In this document: one piece after another, positions 16,781 through 25,421 of the stretch | How positions within the stretch are numbered: the first letter of the stretch is position 1 | Layout: the number at the start of each line of letters is the position of its first letter | Source of the DNA: Scopulibacillus darangshiensis | Lineage (GTDB): Bacteria > Bacillota > Bacilli > Bacillales > Sporolactobacillaceae | Direction of reading: 5' to 3' | DNA length: 45,103 bases | Assembly (NCBI RefSeq): GCF_004341035.1 | Contig: NZ_SLXK01000034.1 | Coordinates: forward strand, 1-45,103 | The notes under the pieces: model-generated | What the model was told of the DNA's origin: nothing | The model's input: the letters and a program-made list of their open reading frames with translations, nothing else | Database searches by the model: none | Program-made: the position numbers and the translations under genes

Positions 16781-16851
16781 TGTGTTTTTTAGGAAATGGT
16801 TAGGGATAAAGTGCCAAGTTCCACTTCTAAGTTGATTGGAGAGAATGAATT

Positions 16852-18102
16852 ATGACTACTATTGACAAACCTATTATGATTATAGGAGCTGGGATAGCAG
16901 GAGTCCATGCCGCTGAAACGCTCCGTAATGAGGGATATGAAGGCCGGATTGTGCTAGTAGACCGTGATACACAGCTACCTTATGATCGTCCACCACTGTC
17001 GAAGGAATTTATGCTTGGCGAATCATCGGAAACGGATATATCCTTGCGCAGCGTTGAAAGTTTGACAGCACTGCGTATTGAGCTGAAGCTAGGTGTTAGG
17101 ATTGTCTCCATTGATGCGGAAAAGCAAATCGCAATTTCATCAGATGGTGAGATAATGGAATGGGGAAAACTTCTATTAACGACAGGATCCAGTTTAAGGA
17201 AATTACAAGTGAATGGCTCAGATCTTGAAGGAATTCATTATTTGAAGACCTTGTCCGATGCGATTGCGATACGCCAAAAATTAGACGGTATTCAACAGAT
17301 TGTCATTGTTGGAGCGGGATTTATTGGTGCAGAGCTTGCTTCGTCGTTTAAGAGGCTTGGAAAGGAAGTAACCGTGCTGGAGCATGCGCCGCTGCCTTTA
17401 GCCCGCATTCTTGGCGATGAAATGGGTGATTACTTTCTTCAGCTACATCAATCTGAAGGTGTACATGTTATTACGGAGGATTCGGTTGTGCAATTTGATG
17501 GAACAAATCAGGTTGAAAAAGCCCTGACAAAGAAAGGGCGAGTCATTCCATGTCAGGCAGTCATTGTGGGGATAGGGGTTATACCCAATACATTTTTGTC
17601 CGATAAAGGGCTGCATGTTGACCGTGGGTATATTGTAAACGAATTTGGTGAAACATCGTTGCCAAATGTGTATGCTGCAGGGGATTGCGCGATGTGGCCG
17701 TTTCGTGGAACCAATATTCACATAGAGCATTGGGACCATGCAGTTAATCATGGCAAATGTGTTGCAAAAAATATGCTGGGCGGAGACTCAAATGCCTATA
17801 CGACCATTCCTTATTTTTGGTCCGATCAATATGACCATCGTTTACAATATTTTGGTCATACAAAGAATTGGGAGGCTACTGTATTACGGGGAAATATGGT
17901 AGATAAGCAATTTACGCATTTTTATTTAAATGCAAGTGGCGTGGTAGAGGCAGCCTTACTTGTGAATCAACCGAAAAATGCTCTGGCAGTACGGCGATTG
18001 ATTAAACAGCAACAACCGGTGGATCCTGATTTATTATCCAATCCGGAGGTGAATTTAAAAAAAGTGCATATACAAGCAAAGGAAGATAAGGTGTCTAATT
18101 AA
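16852..18102 (+). CDS. FAD-dependent NAD(P)H:ferredoxin reductase of the oxygenase system
   Basis: This 416-residue flavoprotein of the ferredoxin/rubredoxin reductase type (BphA4, HcaD-like) has the FAD-binding GAGIAGVHAAETLR (about residue 12), the PYDRPPLSKEF motif, the NADH-binding VGAGFIGAELASSFKRLG, and the AAGDCA FAD motif near residue 280. The C-terminal reductase domain (YFWSDQYDHRLQYFGH) is intact. It receives hydride from NAD(P)H and reduces the Rieske ferredoxin encoded just upstream. It is the last enzyme gene of the operon, followed by a hairpin terminator and then the regulator gene. Confidence 0.92.
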   Translation: MTTIDKPIMIIGAGIAGVHAAETLRNEGYEGRIVLVDRDTQLPYDRPPLSKEFMLGESSETDISLRSVESLTALRIELKLGVRIVSIDAEKQIAISSDGEIMEWGKLLLTTGSSLRKLQVNGSDLEGIHYLKTLSDAIAIRQKLDGIQQIVIVGAGFIGAELASSFKRLGKEVTVLEHAPLPLARILGDEMGDYFLQLHQSEGVHVITEDSVVQFDGTNQVEKALTKKGRVIPCQAVIVGIGVIPNTFLSDKGLHVDRGYIVNEFGETSLPNVYAAGDCAMWPFRGTNIHIEHWDHAVNHGKCVAKNMLGGDSNAYTTIPYFWSDQYDHRLQYFGHTKNWEATVLRGNMVDKQFTHFYLNASGVVEAALLVNQPKNALAVRRLIKQQQPVDPDLLSNPEVNLKKVHIQAKEDKVSN

Positions 18103-18126
18103 CTTTCCTATTTGAAAAATAATTGT

Positions 18127-18170
18127 GTAGCATTCGCGAAAAAGAAGGGTGAATGCTGCTTTGCTGTTTT
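18127..18170 (+). terminator. Terminator of the Rieske operon
   Basis: GTAGCATTC (18127-18135) pairs with GAATGCTGC (18151-18159), with one T-G wobble, followed by TTTGCTGTTTTT. It separates the enzyme genes from the TetR gene. Confidence 0.6.
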
Positions 18171-18220
18171 TGGGTATTGTTATAAGAAAATCATGCCGTC
18201 TGTTGCTCCTTCTCATTTTT

Positions 18221-18234
18221 GTAATCTTGATTAC
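18221..18234 (+). promoter_or_regulatory. Operator-like palindrome upstream of the TetR gene
   Basis: GTAATC-TT-GATTAC is a palindrome whose core TAATCTTGATTA (18222-18233) differs by one base from the TAATCATGATTA sites at 12.25-12.4 kb. It lies 70 nt before the regulator's start and suggests autoregulation. Confidence 0.6.
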
Positions 18235-18304
18235 ATAAAAAAAAAACATTATAGTAATAGGGGAGTTCCACTCAATGATTATAAAAATAAGAGGGGGATC
18301 GCAA

Positions 18305-18967
18305 TTGACAAATAAAGAAATCCAAATGCAGCGTATGTGGCAATATTTTGTGGATGCTACGGTTGAGATTATTGACCAAAAGGGAATTGTGAACGTAACC
18401 ATACGGGAAATTGCTACTAAGGCAGGATATAATAGTGCTACAATTTATAACTATTTTCAGGAAGTTTCTCACTTAATCTTTTTTGCAGCCCTAAAGTATT
18501 TAAATAAATTTATTGAAGAGCTTCCAGAGCGGATGGAACAAGGAGATAATTCTCTGGACAAGTACTTGTTGAGCTGGGAAAGTTTTTGTAAACATTCCTT
18601 TGAAGAACCTGACATATATTATGCTATCTTTTTAGCGGATTTAGGCGAAAAACCTGAGGAGTTATTAAAATACTATTATAGTGTCTACCAATCCGATTTA
18701 TTCGGGGAGGTTACAGAAGATATAAAGACATTTATATCAGAATATAACTTTTCAACAAGAAGTAGAAACGCACTGGATAAATCCGTTCAGGAAGGCATTT
18801 TATCAAAAGAAGAAGCTGCTGCCATTAATGAGAGAACGGTGTTAATATGGCAAGGTATGTTAGTCACTGTATTAAATAATCGCCGTCACCTGAATGCGGA
18901 AGAAGCAACAAATAAGACGATGCAGCACATAGCAGAGATTGTAAACAACTATAGATTAGCCAAATAA
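18305..18967 (+). CDS. TetR/AcrR family transcriptional regulator of the betaine island
   Basis: This is a DNA-binding repressor of about 220 residues. I chose TTG 18305, preceded by AGAGGGGG at 8 nt; ATG 18275 is in frame but has no ribosome binding site. The N-terminal helix-turn-helix is clear: VTIREIATKAGYNSATIYNYFQEVSHLIFFAALKYL (about residues 31-66). The C-terminal helical ligand domain resembles no family I can name. Its probable operator occurs in front of its own gene, at the oxygenase operon promoter and at the BCCT promoter. Induction by the transported betaine or a product is expected but not shown. A role like BetI is conceivable. Confidence 0.88.
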   Translation: MTNKEIQMQRMWQYFVDATVEIIDQKGIVNVTIREIATKAGYNSATIYNYFQEVSHLIFFAALKYLNKFIEELPERMEQGDNSLDKYLLSWESFCKHSFEEPDIYYAIFLADLGEKPEELLKYYYSVYQSDLFGEVTEDIKTFISEYNFSTRSRNALDKSVQEGILSKEEAAAINERTVLIWQGMLVTVLNNRRHLNAEEATNKTMQHIAEIVNNYRLAK

Positions 18968-19271
18968 TAGAGGCTTCGTACATTACTGAAATGCACTCCT
19001 GCACTCTTGTTCAAGGATCGTCTTTGACGAGATACACTCCTTAAAAGGAGATTGTACTTCGTTTAATTGAGGCAGCTGAAGAGGACATTCCACGGTTCTT
19101 CAAGTATGGAACACGGTATGGCCGGTTTGATTGAATATAATGGTTGAGCATTCGCGAAAATAACGATTAACTTAAATATAAGTTAGTAACCGAGTTCCTT
19201 TTGTAAGAGCACAAAAATACTTAGAAATCGATTATCTTACGATTGGGACATTAGCATCCCCATTAATAATA
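18968..19271. other. Intergenic stretch with degraded coding-like fragments
   Basis: No complete gene is present. Short open frames read like protein remnants: one over about 19050-19135 (ending RFFKYGTRYGRFD) and another from about 19183 that stays open through the downstream hairpin to 19344 (ending LSLWQEYRGND), neither with a start or ribosome binding site. I do not recognise them. AGCATTCGCGAAAA occurs here (19147-19160) and also at 18129-18142, on either side of the TetR gene. Confidence 0.35.
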
Positions 19272-19320
19272 AGGGCAGCCTTTGTAAGCAAGACGTTTAC
19301 AGAGGCTGCTCTTTCTTTAT
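19272..19320 (+). terminator. Long-stem terminator ahead of the second ger operon
   Basis: AGGGCAGCCTTTGTAA (19272-19287) pairs with TTTACAGAGGCTGCTCT (19296-19312), about 16 bp with wobbles and a short loop, followed by TTCTTT. It insulates the ger operon from upstream transcription. Confidence 0.7.
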
Positions 19321-19420
19321 GGCAAGAATATCGTGGTAATGATTGAGCATTATAAGAAGACACTCTGGATCTTTATGTCATACATATGAGTTTGGCTAGG
19401 TCTTCTAGCAAGGAGGGAAG

Positions 19421-21028
19421 ATGACGATGGGATACCGTAAGGGGAAAAGCATGAAAGAGGTACGCAAGCAAAAGGTTTTGCGTGAATGGGAAAAGAAGAA
19501 AATGAGCGCTATTAAAGAAGAGATCAGCAAAGATCTGGATGTCAACATCATGCTGGTTAATAAAATTTTAGGCGGGAAAGAGAAAAGCGGAGACTTGATC
19601 ATCCGCCATTTTAATATCGGTGCCAACAGCGAATTTAAGACTGCAATTGTTTATATGGATGGGTTAGTGGATAACGCCACGATTGATAACTTCATTTTAA
19701 AAACACAAATGATTGAGACACGGGGCATTGATCCAGAACGGCCTATAACAAAAGATAACCTGTCTGAAATCATAAAAAGGTACAGTTTAACGATAAATGA
19801 AATTGCTGAAATCGATAACATGCAAAAGGTGATCAGTGCGATTCTTTATGGCGATACGGTGCTCTTCATTGATGGTTCTGAAAAGGCTTTTGATCTTAAT
19901 ACAAAGGGGTGGGAACACCGGCCTGTCGGCGAGCCCCATACAGAGAATGTGATCAGGGGACCTAAGGAAGCGTTCACGGAAACATTAAGGGTAAATACTG
20001 CTTTAATGCGGATACGTCTAAAAGATCCCGATTTAAGGGTAAAACAGTTAACCGTTGGAGAACGGACCAATACATATGTAGCACTCGTATACATAGAGGG
20101 TGTGGCTGACCAAACACTGCTTGAGCAAGTTGAAAGGCGGATTAAGAAGATCGAAATTGACGGGGTGCTTGAAAGCGGCTATATCGAGCAGATGATCGAA
20201 GACAGTCACTGGTCGCCGTTTCCAACACTGCAGTATACGGAACGAACCGACAAAGCCGTTGCGAACGTGCTGGAAGGGAAAATAGTGGTCATAGTTGACG
20301 GGACACCATTCGTGTTAATTGCCCCGTCCATTTTTACCCAGTTTTATCAAAGTCCAGAGGATTATTATGAACGGTTTTGGATCGGGACCTTTATACGATT
20401 TATCCGCTTAATCAGTCTGTTCATTGCGCTATTTGCCCCGTCCCTTTACATCGCGCTTTCGTCGTTTCATCCCGAAATGATTCCTTCCGAGCTTGAAATT
20501 ACCATGGCAGCGGGCCGGTCGACAGTTCCGTTTCCGGCTATTGTCGAAGCCATGCTAATGGAAATATCTATTGAGATTCTGCGTGAAGCCGGTGTCCGCC
20601 TGCCGGGGGTTATCGGTCCGACAATCGGCATCGTCGGTGCCCTTGTTATCGGGCAGGCTGCCGTACAAGCGGGGCTCGTTAGTCCGATCATGGTAATTAT
20701 AGTGGCCTTAACAACCATCGGTTCCTTTGCTTGTCCAAGTTATAATGCATCCATTGCAATCCGGCTCTTGCGTTTTCCAATGATGATTTCAGCCGCATTG
20801 TTCGGGCTATATGGGATGATGCTGTTTACCTTGTTAATTATCCTTCATTTGTGTTCGCTAAAGTCGTTTGGTGTGCCTTATATCGCACCAATCAGCCCGA
20901 GCCATTTAGGTGACCTTAAGGATATTTTGTTTCGGGCGCCGCTGCAATGGATGAATCGAAGGCCGGTTACAATGAAGCCTGAAGATGATACACGAGAGGA
21001 AACGAGAGGAGGGGGCAATGATGGCTAA
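19421..21028 (+). CDS. GerA family spore germination protein (A subunit, second receptor)
   Basis: This is the A subunit of a second germinant receptor, 535 residues. Family motifs match those of the copy at 2139-3740: RGPKEAFTETLRVN, RLKDPDLRVKQ, NVLEGKIVVIVDGTPFVLIAPS, and EILREAGVRLPGVIGPTIGIVGALVIGQAAVQAGLV in the membrane domain. The two A proteins are clearly paralogous but diverged, mostly at the charged N-terminus (KEVRKQKVLREWEKKK here). AGGAGGG precedes ATG 19421 (4 nt) and ATG 19427 (10 nt); either could be used. The B gene overlaps its end by 11 nt. Confidence 0.95.
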   Translation: MTMGYRKGKSMKEVRKQKVLREWEKKKMSAIKEEISKDLDVNIMLVNKILGGKEKSGDLIIRHFNIGANSEFKTAIVYMDGLVDNATIDNFILKTQMIETRGIDPERPITKDNLSEIIKRYSLTINEIAEIDNMQKVISAILYGDTVLFIDGSEKAFDLNTKGWEHRPVGEPHTENVIRGPKEAFTETLRVNTALMRIRLKDPDLRVKQLTVGERTNTYVALVYIEGVADQTLLEQVERRIKKIEIDGVLESGYIEQMIEDSHWSPFPTLQYTERTDKAVANVLEGKIVVIVDGTPFVLIAPSIFTQFYQSPEDYYERFWIGTFIRFIRLISLFIALFAPSLYIALSSFHPEMIPSELEITMAAGRSTVPFPAIVEAMLMEISIEILREAGVRLPGVIGPTIGIVGALVIGQAAVQAGLVSPIMVIIVALTTIGSFACPSYNASIAIRLLRFPMMISAALFGLYGMMLFTLLIILHLCSLKSFGVPYIAPISPSHLGDLKDILFRAPLQWMNRRPVTMKPEDDTREETRGGGNDG

Positions 21029-22235
21029 AAGCGGACAAAAGAGTCAAATCAATCAGGAGCCTAAAGAAACAAGCACCCAATTCGTCATTACCTCAAGGCA
21101 ATCTGCCGCTATAATTATTTGCACTATTATAGGCGCCTCAATCTTAACGTTGCCTCGGACTGTTTCTGCGATAACCCATCAAGGCGCCTGGGTTTCTACC
21201 TTAATAGGTGGTATTATTGCTATCTTGTTAATAGGAATTGTCACAAAGCTAAATATGCGTTTCCAGGGGCAAACAGTCGTTGAGTATACTGCAATTATCC
21301 TGGGGACTGATCGGGCTCCAGTTATCGGGAAACTGTTATCCGCCCCAATTCTTTTCATACTCATTATATTTTGGATTGTCGAGCCAGCTGTAATAACGAG
21401 AATATTTGGCGAAGTCATCGTTTCGGCCATATTGCCGAACACACCGATTGAGGCGATTCTGATTACCATGCTGTTCGCCGTTTACTTCCTTATTATCGTG
21501 GAAGTTGAGGTGATTGGGCGTTTTAACGAACTTGCCTTTTTCGTTATTTTTATCACAGGCTTTGTTATTACCTTCATGACAATGAAAAATATCCAATGGA
21601 CGAATGTCGTGCCCTTTTTTACTGTGGGTCCCGTATCATTTCTAAAGGGTTCTTTTACGACGGCTTTTGCTTATCAAGGGTTTGTGGTTATGATGATGTT
21701 CTTGGCTTATTCCCAAAAGGAAAAAAATGTTGCGACAAACATGGCGGCAATGGGATTGGTTACCTTGAACTACGTGTTAATTGTTTTTACATGCGTTGCG
21801 GTGTTTGGTTTTGAAGAACTGCAGCACTTGACGTGGCCGGTATTAGAGGTTGTAAAATCAACGGATTTTGCTTCGTTTTTACTAGAACGCCTTGATGGCC
21901 TTTTCCTTGCCTTATGGGTTGCAGCTGCTTATACGTCGATTGGGAACGTGTATTATGCGGCATGCTTGGCCATTGCACAATGGCTGCCTTTTAAGAAAAA
22001 GAACTCAGCAAGAAAATGGATTGGACTGATTTTACTGCCGCTAATCTATGCGATGGCACTGGAGCCTGATAGCGTTCAACAGCTTTTTCGTTGGTCGGAA
22101 TATCTTGGCTATTATTGTGTGATTACTTTTGCCATTCCGGTGATTTTATATGTCATAGCCCTCATTCGAAGGAAAAGAAGGAAGGGGGAAAACCATGGGA
22201 AAATGGCGTCTCAAGAAAATCAGTCAAAGACTTAG
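21018..22235 (+). CDS. GerB family germination permease (B subunit, second receptor)
   Basis: This APC-superfamily permease subunit has about 405 residues from ATG 21018, which follows AGGAGG by 5 nt; the ATG at 21021 and an upstream ATG at 20985 are in frame. The family-typical ITSRQSAAIIICTIIGASILTLPRTV opens the first helix, and about ten hydrophobic helices follow. It is somewhat longer than the B subunit at 3740-4864, with polar extensions at both ends. It is translationally coupled on both sides (11-nt overlap with A, 41-nt overlap with C). Confidence 0.93.
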   Translation: MMAKSGQKSQINQEPKETSTQFVITSRQSAAIIICTIIGASILTLPRTVSAITHQGAWVSTLIGGIIAILLIGIVTKLNMRFQGQTVVEYTAIILGTDRAPVIGKLLSAPILFILIIFWIVEPAVITRIFGEVIVSAILPNTPIEAILITMLFAVYFLIIVEVEVIGRFNELAFFVIFITGFVITFMTMKNIQWTNVVPFFTVGPVSFLKGSFTTAFAYQGFVVMMMFLAYSQKEKNVATNMAAMGLVTLNYVLIVFTCVAVFGFEELQHLTWPVLEVVKSTDFASFLLERLDGLFLALWVAAAYTSIGNVYYAACLAIAQWLPFKKKNSARKWIGLILLPLIYAMALEPDSVQQLFRWSEYLGYYCVITFAIPVILYVIALIRRKRRKGENHGKMASQENQSKT

Positions 22236-23346
22236 TTTGGGGATCCTCCTTATTGTTTGCCTTTACGCATTAACGGGATGCTGGGATGAACGTGATATTG
22301 AAGAACGGACGACTGTCTTAGCCTTTGGCGTTGATAAAGCTAAAGAGCCGGGGATGATTCAAGTTTCCATTCAAGTGCCGATTCCGCTTAATATTTCTGG
22401 AGGAAGCAGCGGCGGAGGAGGCGGAGGCGCCCCGGTAAGGGTGTTCACTGCAAAAGCGAGGTCGATTAATGAAGCGGTCGGGAAACTTCAAAACATGGTC
22501 GATGAGGAAATTGATTTCGGACAAACAAGAATTGCTGCATTCGGGGAAGAGGCAGCGAGAGTTGGCCTCCAAAACTTTGTTGATGCCTCACGGCGTAATC
22601 CGGAGGTGCGCCGTCTTCAATCGTTGGTTGTCGTAAAGGATGGTAAAGCTTACGATCTGCTAAAGGTGAAGACTGATTTGGAAAAAATCCCATCGATTTT
22701 TCTATCAAATATGATTGAAAACAGTGCCAAACTTCAACGGCTTCCCAGGTTAACCCTTGGTCAGTTTTATAAAGATTTATCAAATACGTCGATTCAGCCA
22801 AAAATGATCAGCATTAAAATGGAAGAAAAGAAGCCTGTCGTTTCCGGGATAGCGGCCTTCAAAGGGGCACGGCTCGTCGGTTTTATTAAACAAAAGGATA
22901 TAGCAAATTTTGAACAGATTTCTGGTGACGGCCGCGGGGGAGGAACGACGATTCATATTACGGATGGATCTGGTCATTTAGGCTCATTAACACCTTTAAA
23001 AAGCAAATCACATTATGATTATAGATTAAAAAATGGAAAGGTTATAATCGATGTTGACGTTAACATGGAAGCTAAAATCAAAGAGTTGACCTTTCAGCTG
23101 GATATAAGAGATAAGAAAAACAGAGATAAGATTGCAAATAGAGCCGAGAGACACCTGGAACAGGAATCACAAAGGATAATTAAACAGCTTCAACAAGATG
23201 GGGCAGATATTATCGGCTTTGGCTCAAGATTAAGGGCCTATCATCACGATATTTGGAAACAAGTGAACTGGGATCAGGCATTCAAAGAAGCCCGTATTCG
23301 TGTTCACTATAATATCTTCATACGCCGCTCAGGTGTGGGGAATTAA
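22195..23346 (+). CDS. Ger(x)C family germination lipoprotein (C subunit, second receptor)
   Basis: This is the C subunit lipoprotein, 383 residues. The signal peptide ends in the lipobox L-T-G-C (Cys about residue 29), followed by WDERDIEERTTVLAFGVDKA, the family start. A flexible Gly/Ser-rich insert (about residues 65-77, GGSSGGGGGGAP) is unusual for the N-terminal domain. The C-terminal domain is complete (RAYHHDIWKQVNWDQAFKEARIRVHYNIFIRRSG). It starts inside the B gene with a good GAAGGGGG ribosome binding site and ends the A-B-C operon. No D-type small protein is seen next to this operon. Confidence 0.95.
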   Translation: MGKWRLKKISQRLSLGILLIVCLYALTGCWDERDIEERTTVLAFGVDKAKEPGMIQVSIQVPIPLNISGGSSGGGGGGAPVRVFTAKARSINEAVGKLQNMVDEEIDFGQTRIAAFGEEAARVGLQNFVDASRRNPEVRRLQSLVVVKDGKAYDLLKVKTDLEKIPSIFLSNMIENSAKLQRLPRLTLGQFYKDLSNTSIQPKMISIKMEEKKPVVSGIAAFKGARLVGFIKQKDIANFEQISGDGRGGGTTIHITDGSGHLGSLTPLKSKSHYDYRLKNGKVIIDVDVNMEAKIKELTFQLDIRDKKNRDKIANRAERHLEQESQRIIKQLQQDGADIIGFGSRLRAYHHDIWKQVNWDQAFKEARIRVHYNIFIRRSGVGN

Positions 23347-23357
23347 AAGAAGTAACC

Positions 23358-23387
23358 GCCGGTTTCCCCGTCTTTTGGAAAACCGGC
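23358..23387. terminator. Hairpin between convergent genes
   Basis: GCCGGTTTCC (23358-23367) pairs with GGAAAACCGGC (23377-23387), with one bulge and a 9-nt loop. It lies between the converging gerC and flavoprotein genes and may serve both. Neither side has a strong T-run. Confidence 0.5.
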
Positions 23388-23396
23388 ATCACTTCA

Positions 23397-24479
23397 CTAT
23401 CTTTTGCACGAGTGCTCTGTTCCTTTCTTCGAAAACGTCATTATGGGAGGAAACCATTGCGACATCGTTTGCTTCGGGCTGGATGAATTGCTTTGCTTTG
23501 CTTTGTTTACAGCATTTGCCGCATCCTGAAAAGCCCCGGCAATAAGGTTTAACTTTCCATCATGCTTTAAAATATCCCCCGCAGCGTAAATACCTTTCAC
23601 GGAAGATTCGGCAGCAGCGGTTCCGGCAATAAACTGCTGATCAATTAAGTCAACATTGATAGGACTTTTCTCAAACAATGAGGCATCGCAAACAAAACCA
23701 TGATTAATAAGAACATGATCCACAGACAAATGAAACACTTTCCCAGTTTCATGGTTGGTTATTTCGACGTGTTCAATAACTTCCCGGCCTTTGCAGGCTG
23801 CAAGCTTTGTTATTGAAGTGTGTGATAAACATTCTACAGTACTGTTCTTCAATTGCGTAATTTGTGATTCATGGCCATCCAACGCAGGCTTTCGATACGT
23901 TAAATAAACTTTTTTAGCAAGGGGTTCCAATTCATTAGCCCAATCAATGGCAGAATTACCGCCGCCTGATATAATCACTGTTTTATCTTTAAATTTCTTT
24001 AAAGATGGAACGGTGTAGTGCAAGTTTGCTATTTCAAACCTTTCAGCCCCTTCAATTTGCAGCTTTTGGGGTGTGATGATGCCGCTGCCAACAGCAACAA
24101 TAACGGTTTTTGAAAAATGCTCTTGGCCTTTGGCTGATTTTAAAACAAATAAGTTGTCATCATTTCGGGTGATCGACACAATCTGTTCGTTCAATACAAC
24201 CGTTGGATCAAACGTTATGCCCTGCTGAACAAGCTGCTCCATCAGCTTAGCTCCTGGAATCGGCGTCTGGCCGCCGACGTCCCAAATCATCTTTTCCGGA
24301 TAAATTTGAAGTTTGCCGCCGAGTTGCGGCTGATAGTCAATTACTTTTGTTTTCATCTCTCTTAGCCCGCTGTAAAAAGCAGAATAAAGACCAGCGGGCC
24401 CCCCGCCAATGATGGTCACATCGTAACTTTCGCAGTTATTCAAGTCATTCACTCCTATCAAATAACTTTGGGTTGACAA
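23397..24479 (-). CDS. Ferredoxin-NADP reductase type 2 (thioredoxin-reductase-like, YcgT/YumC family)
   Basis: This homodimeric flavoprotein of about 360 residues has the FAD motif DVTIIGGGPAGLYSAFYSGLR near residue 20, GGKLQIYPEKMIWDVGG (typical of the YumC group), the NADPH-binding VIISGGGNSAIDWANEL and the C-terminal IYAAGDI...LNLIAGAFQDAANAVN. The redox-active CxxC of true thioredoxin reductases is absent, as expected for this group. It is transcribed away from the siderophore transporter across a shared Fur box, so it probably supplies electrons for iron release from siderophores. A promoter TTGATA/TATAAT flanks the Fur box on this strand. In B. subtilis the paralogue YcgT is also iron-regulated, as I recall. 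Confidence 0.88.
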   Translation of the reverse strand: MSTQSYLIGVNDLNNCESYDVTIIGGGPAGLYSAFYSGLREMKTKVIDYQPQLGGKLQIYPEKMIWDVGGQTPIPGAKLMEQLVQQGITFDPTVVLNEQIVSITRNDDNLFVLKSAKGQEHFSKTVIVAVGSGIITPQKLQIEGAERFEIANLHYTVPSLKKFKDKTVIISGGGNSAIDWANELEPLAKKVYLTYRKPALDGHESQITQLKNSTVECLSHTSITKLAACKGREVIEHVEITNHETGKVFHLSVDHVLINHGFVCDASLFEKSPINVDLIDQQFIAGTAAAESSVKGIYAAGDILKHDGKLNLIAGAFQDAANAVNKAKQSNSSSPKQTMSQWFPPIMTFSKKGTEHSCKR

Positions 24480-24513
24480 CGAAAAACGCTCAAATTATAG
24501 TATCATTATAAAC

Positions 24514-24532
24514 GAAAATGATAATCATTATC
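24514..24532. promoter_or_regulatory. Fur box between divergent iron genes
   Basis: GAAAATGATAATCATTATC matches the classical 19-bp Fur consensus at 18 of 19 positions. It sits between the divergent flavoprotein and ABC transporter genes and lies between a minus-strand -35 (TTGATA) and -10 (TATAAT). Iron-dependent repression of both units is expected. Confidence 0.85.
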
Positions 24533-24572
24533 AATACCATTTACATAACTTTTATAAATAGGAGGCTGTATC

Positions 24573-25421
24573 ATGGTTCGCCTTTATACTGAGGCTCTTA
24601 ACGTGAGTTATGGTGAACGCTTAATTGTCACGGATCTTACGGTTCAGATCCCCGATCAAAAAATCACGACGATTATCGGTCCAAACGGCTGTGGAAAATC
24701 AACGCTGCTTAAAGCGATGACGCGAATTATAGCTCATAAATCAGGCAAAATCATGCTTGACGGTAAAAGCATATCTGGAGAAAACACGAAACATTTGGCC
24801 AAAAAGATGGCGCTGCTGCCGCAAACACCTGAAAGTTCGAGCGGTTTGAATGTCGGTGAACTAGTATCCTATGGACGCTATCCTTATCAAAAGGGTTTTG
24901 GGCGTTTAACGAAAAGAGACATTGAAGTGATCGACTGGGCGCTTAATGTTACCGGAACGGCAGAGTATAAGGACTCGCCGGTCGATGAATTATCAGGCGG
25001 TCAACGGCAGCGTGTCTGGATTGCAATGTCGCTTGCTCAAGAAACCGACATCATTTTCCTTGATGAACCGACAACCTACCTTGACATGGCCCATCAGCTG
25101 GAGGTTTTAGAGCTTTTGCAAAAACTGAACAGAGAACAGAACCGCACCATTATCATGGTTTTACATGATTTAAACCAAGCAGCCCGGTTTGCCGACTATA
25201 TCATTGCCTTAAAAAAGGGGCAAATCGTGAAGGCTGGCACGTGCAAAGATGTCATCCAAGCGGATGTCCTGAAAGAGGTCTTTCATATTGATGCAGAAAT
25301 AGGCCGGGACCCAAGGACGAACAAACCGATGTGCATGACCTACAACCTATTAGAAGAAGGAGATATGATCCATGAAAAAACAACTCATCCCATTCCTGCT
25401 CTTGCTGGGTCTTATTCTTAG
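24573..25421 (+). CDS. Iron-siderophore ABC transporter ATP-binding protein (FecE/FepC family)
   Basis: This cytoplasmic ATPase of the import system is 282 residues. It has the Walker A GPNGCGKST (about residue 37), Q-loop LLPQTPESS, ABC signature LSGGQRQRVWIAMSLA, Walker B DIIFLDEPTTYLD and the H-switch VLHDLNQA. The family (YusV/FhuC-like) drives uptake of ferric siderophores. AGGAGG lies 6-7 nt before ATG 24573. The gene for the binding protein starts 50 nt before this gene ends. The Fur box upstream supports iron regulation. It is the first gene of a four-gene operon. Confidence 0.93.
   Translation: MVRLYTEALNVSYGERLIVTDLTVQIPDQKITTIIGPNGCGKSTLLKAMTRIIAHKSGKIMLDGKSISGENTKHLAKKMALLPQTPESSSGLNVGELVSYGRYPYQKGFGRLTKRDIEVIDWALNVTGTAEYKDSPVDELSGGQRQRVWIAMSLAQETDIIFLDEPTTYLDMAHQLEVLELLQKLNREQNRTIIMVLHDLNQAARFADYIIALKKGQIVKAGTCKDVIQADVLKEVFHIDAEIGRDPRTNKPMCMTYNLLEEGDMIHEKTTHPIPALAGSYS

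Noticed and set aside
18129-19160. 14-nt duplicate AGCATTCGCGAAAA flanking the TetR gene as attachment sites
   Set aside because: Only 14 nt, with no integrase; one copy is part of a terminator stem. Recorded but not called a mobile element.
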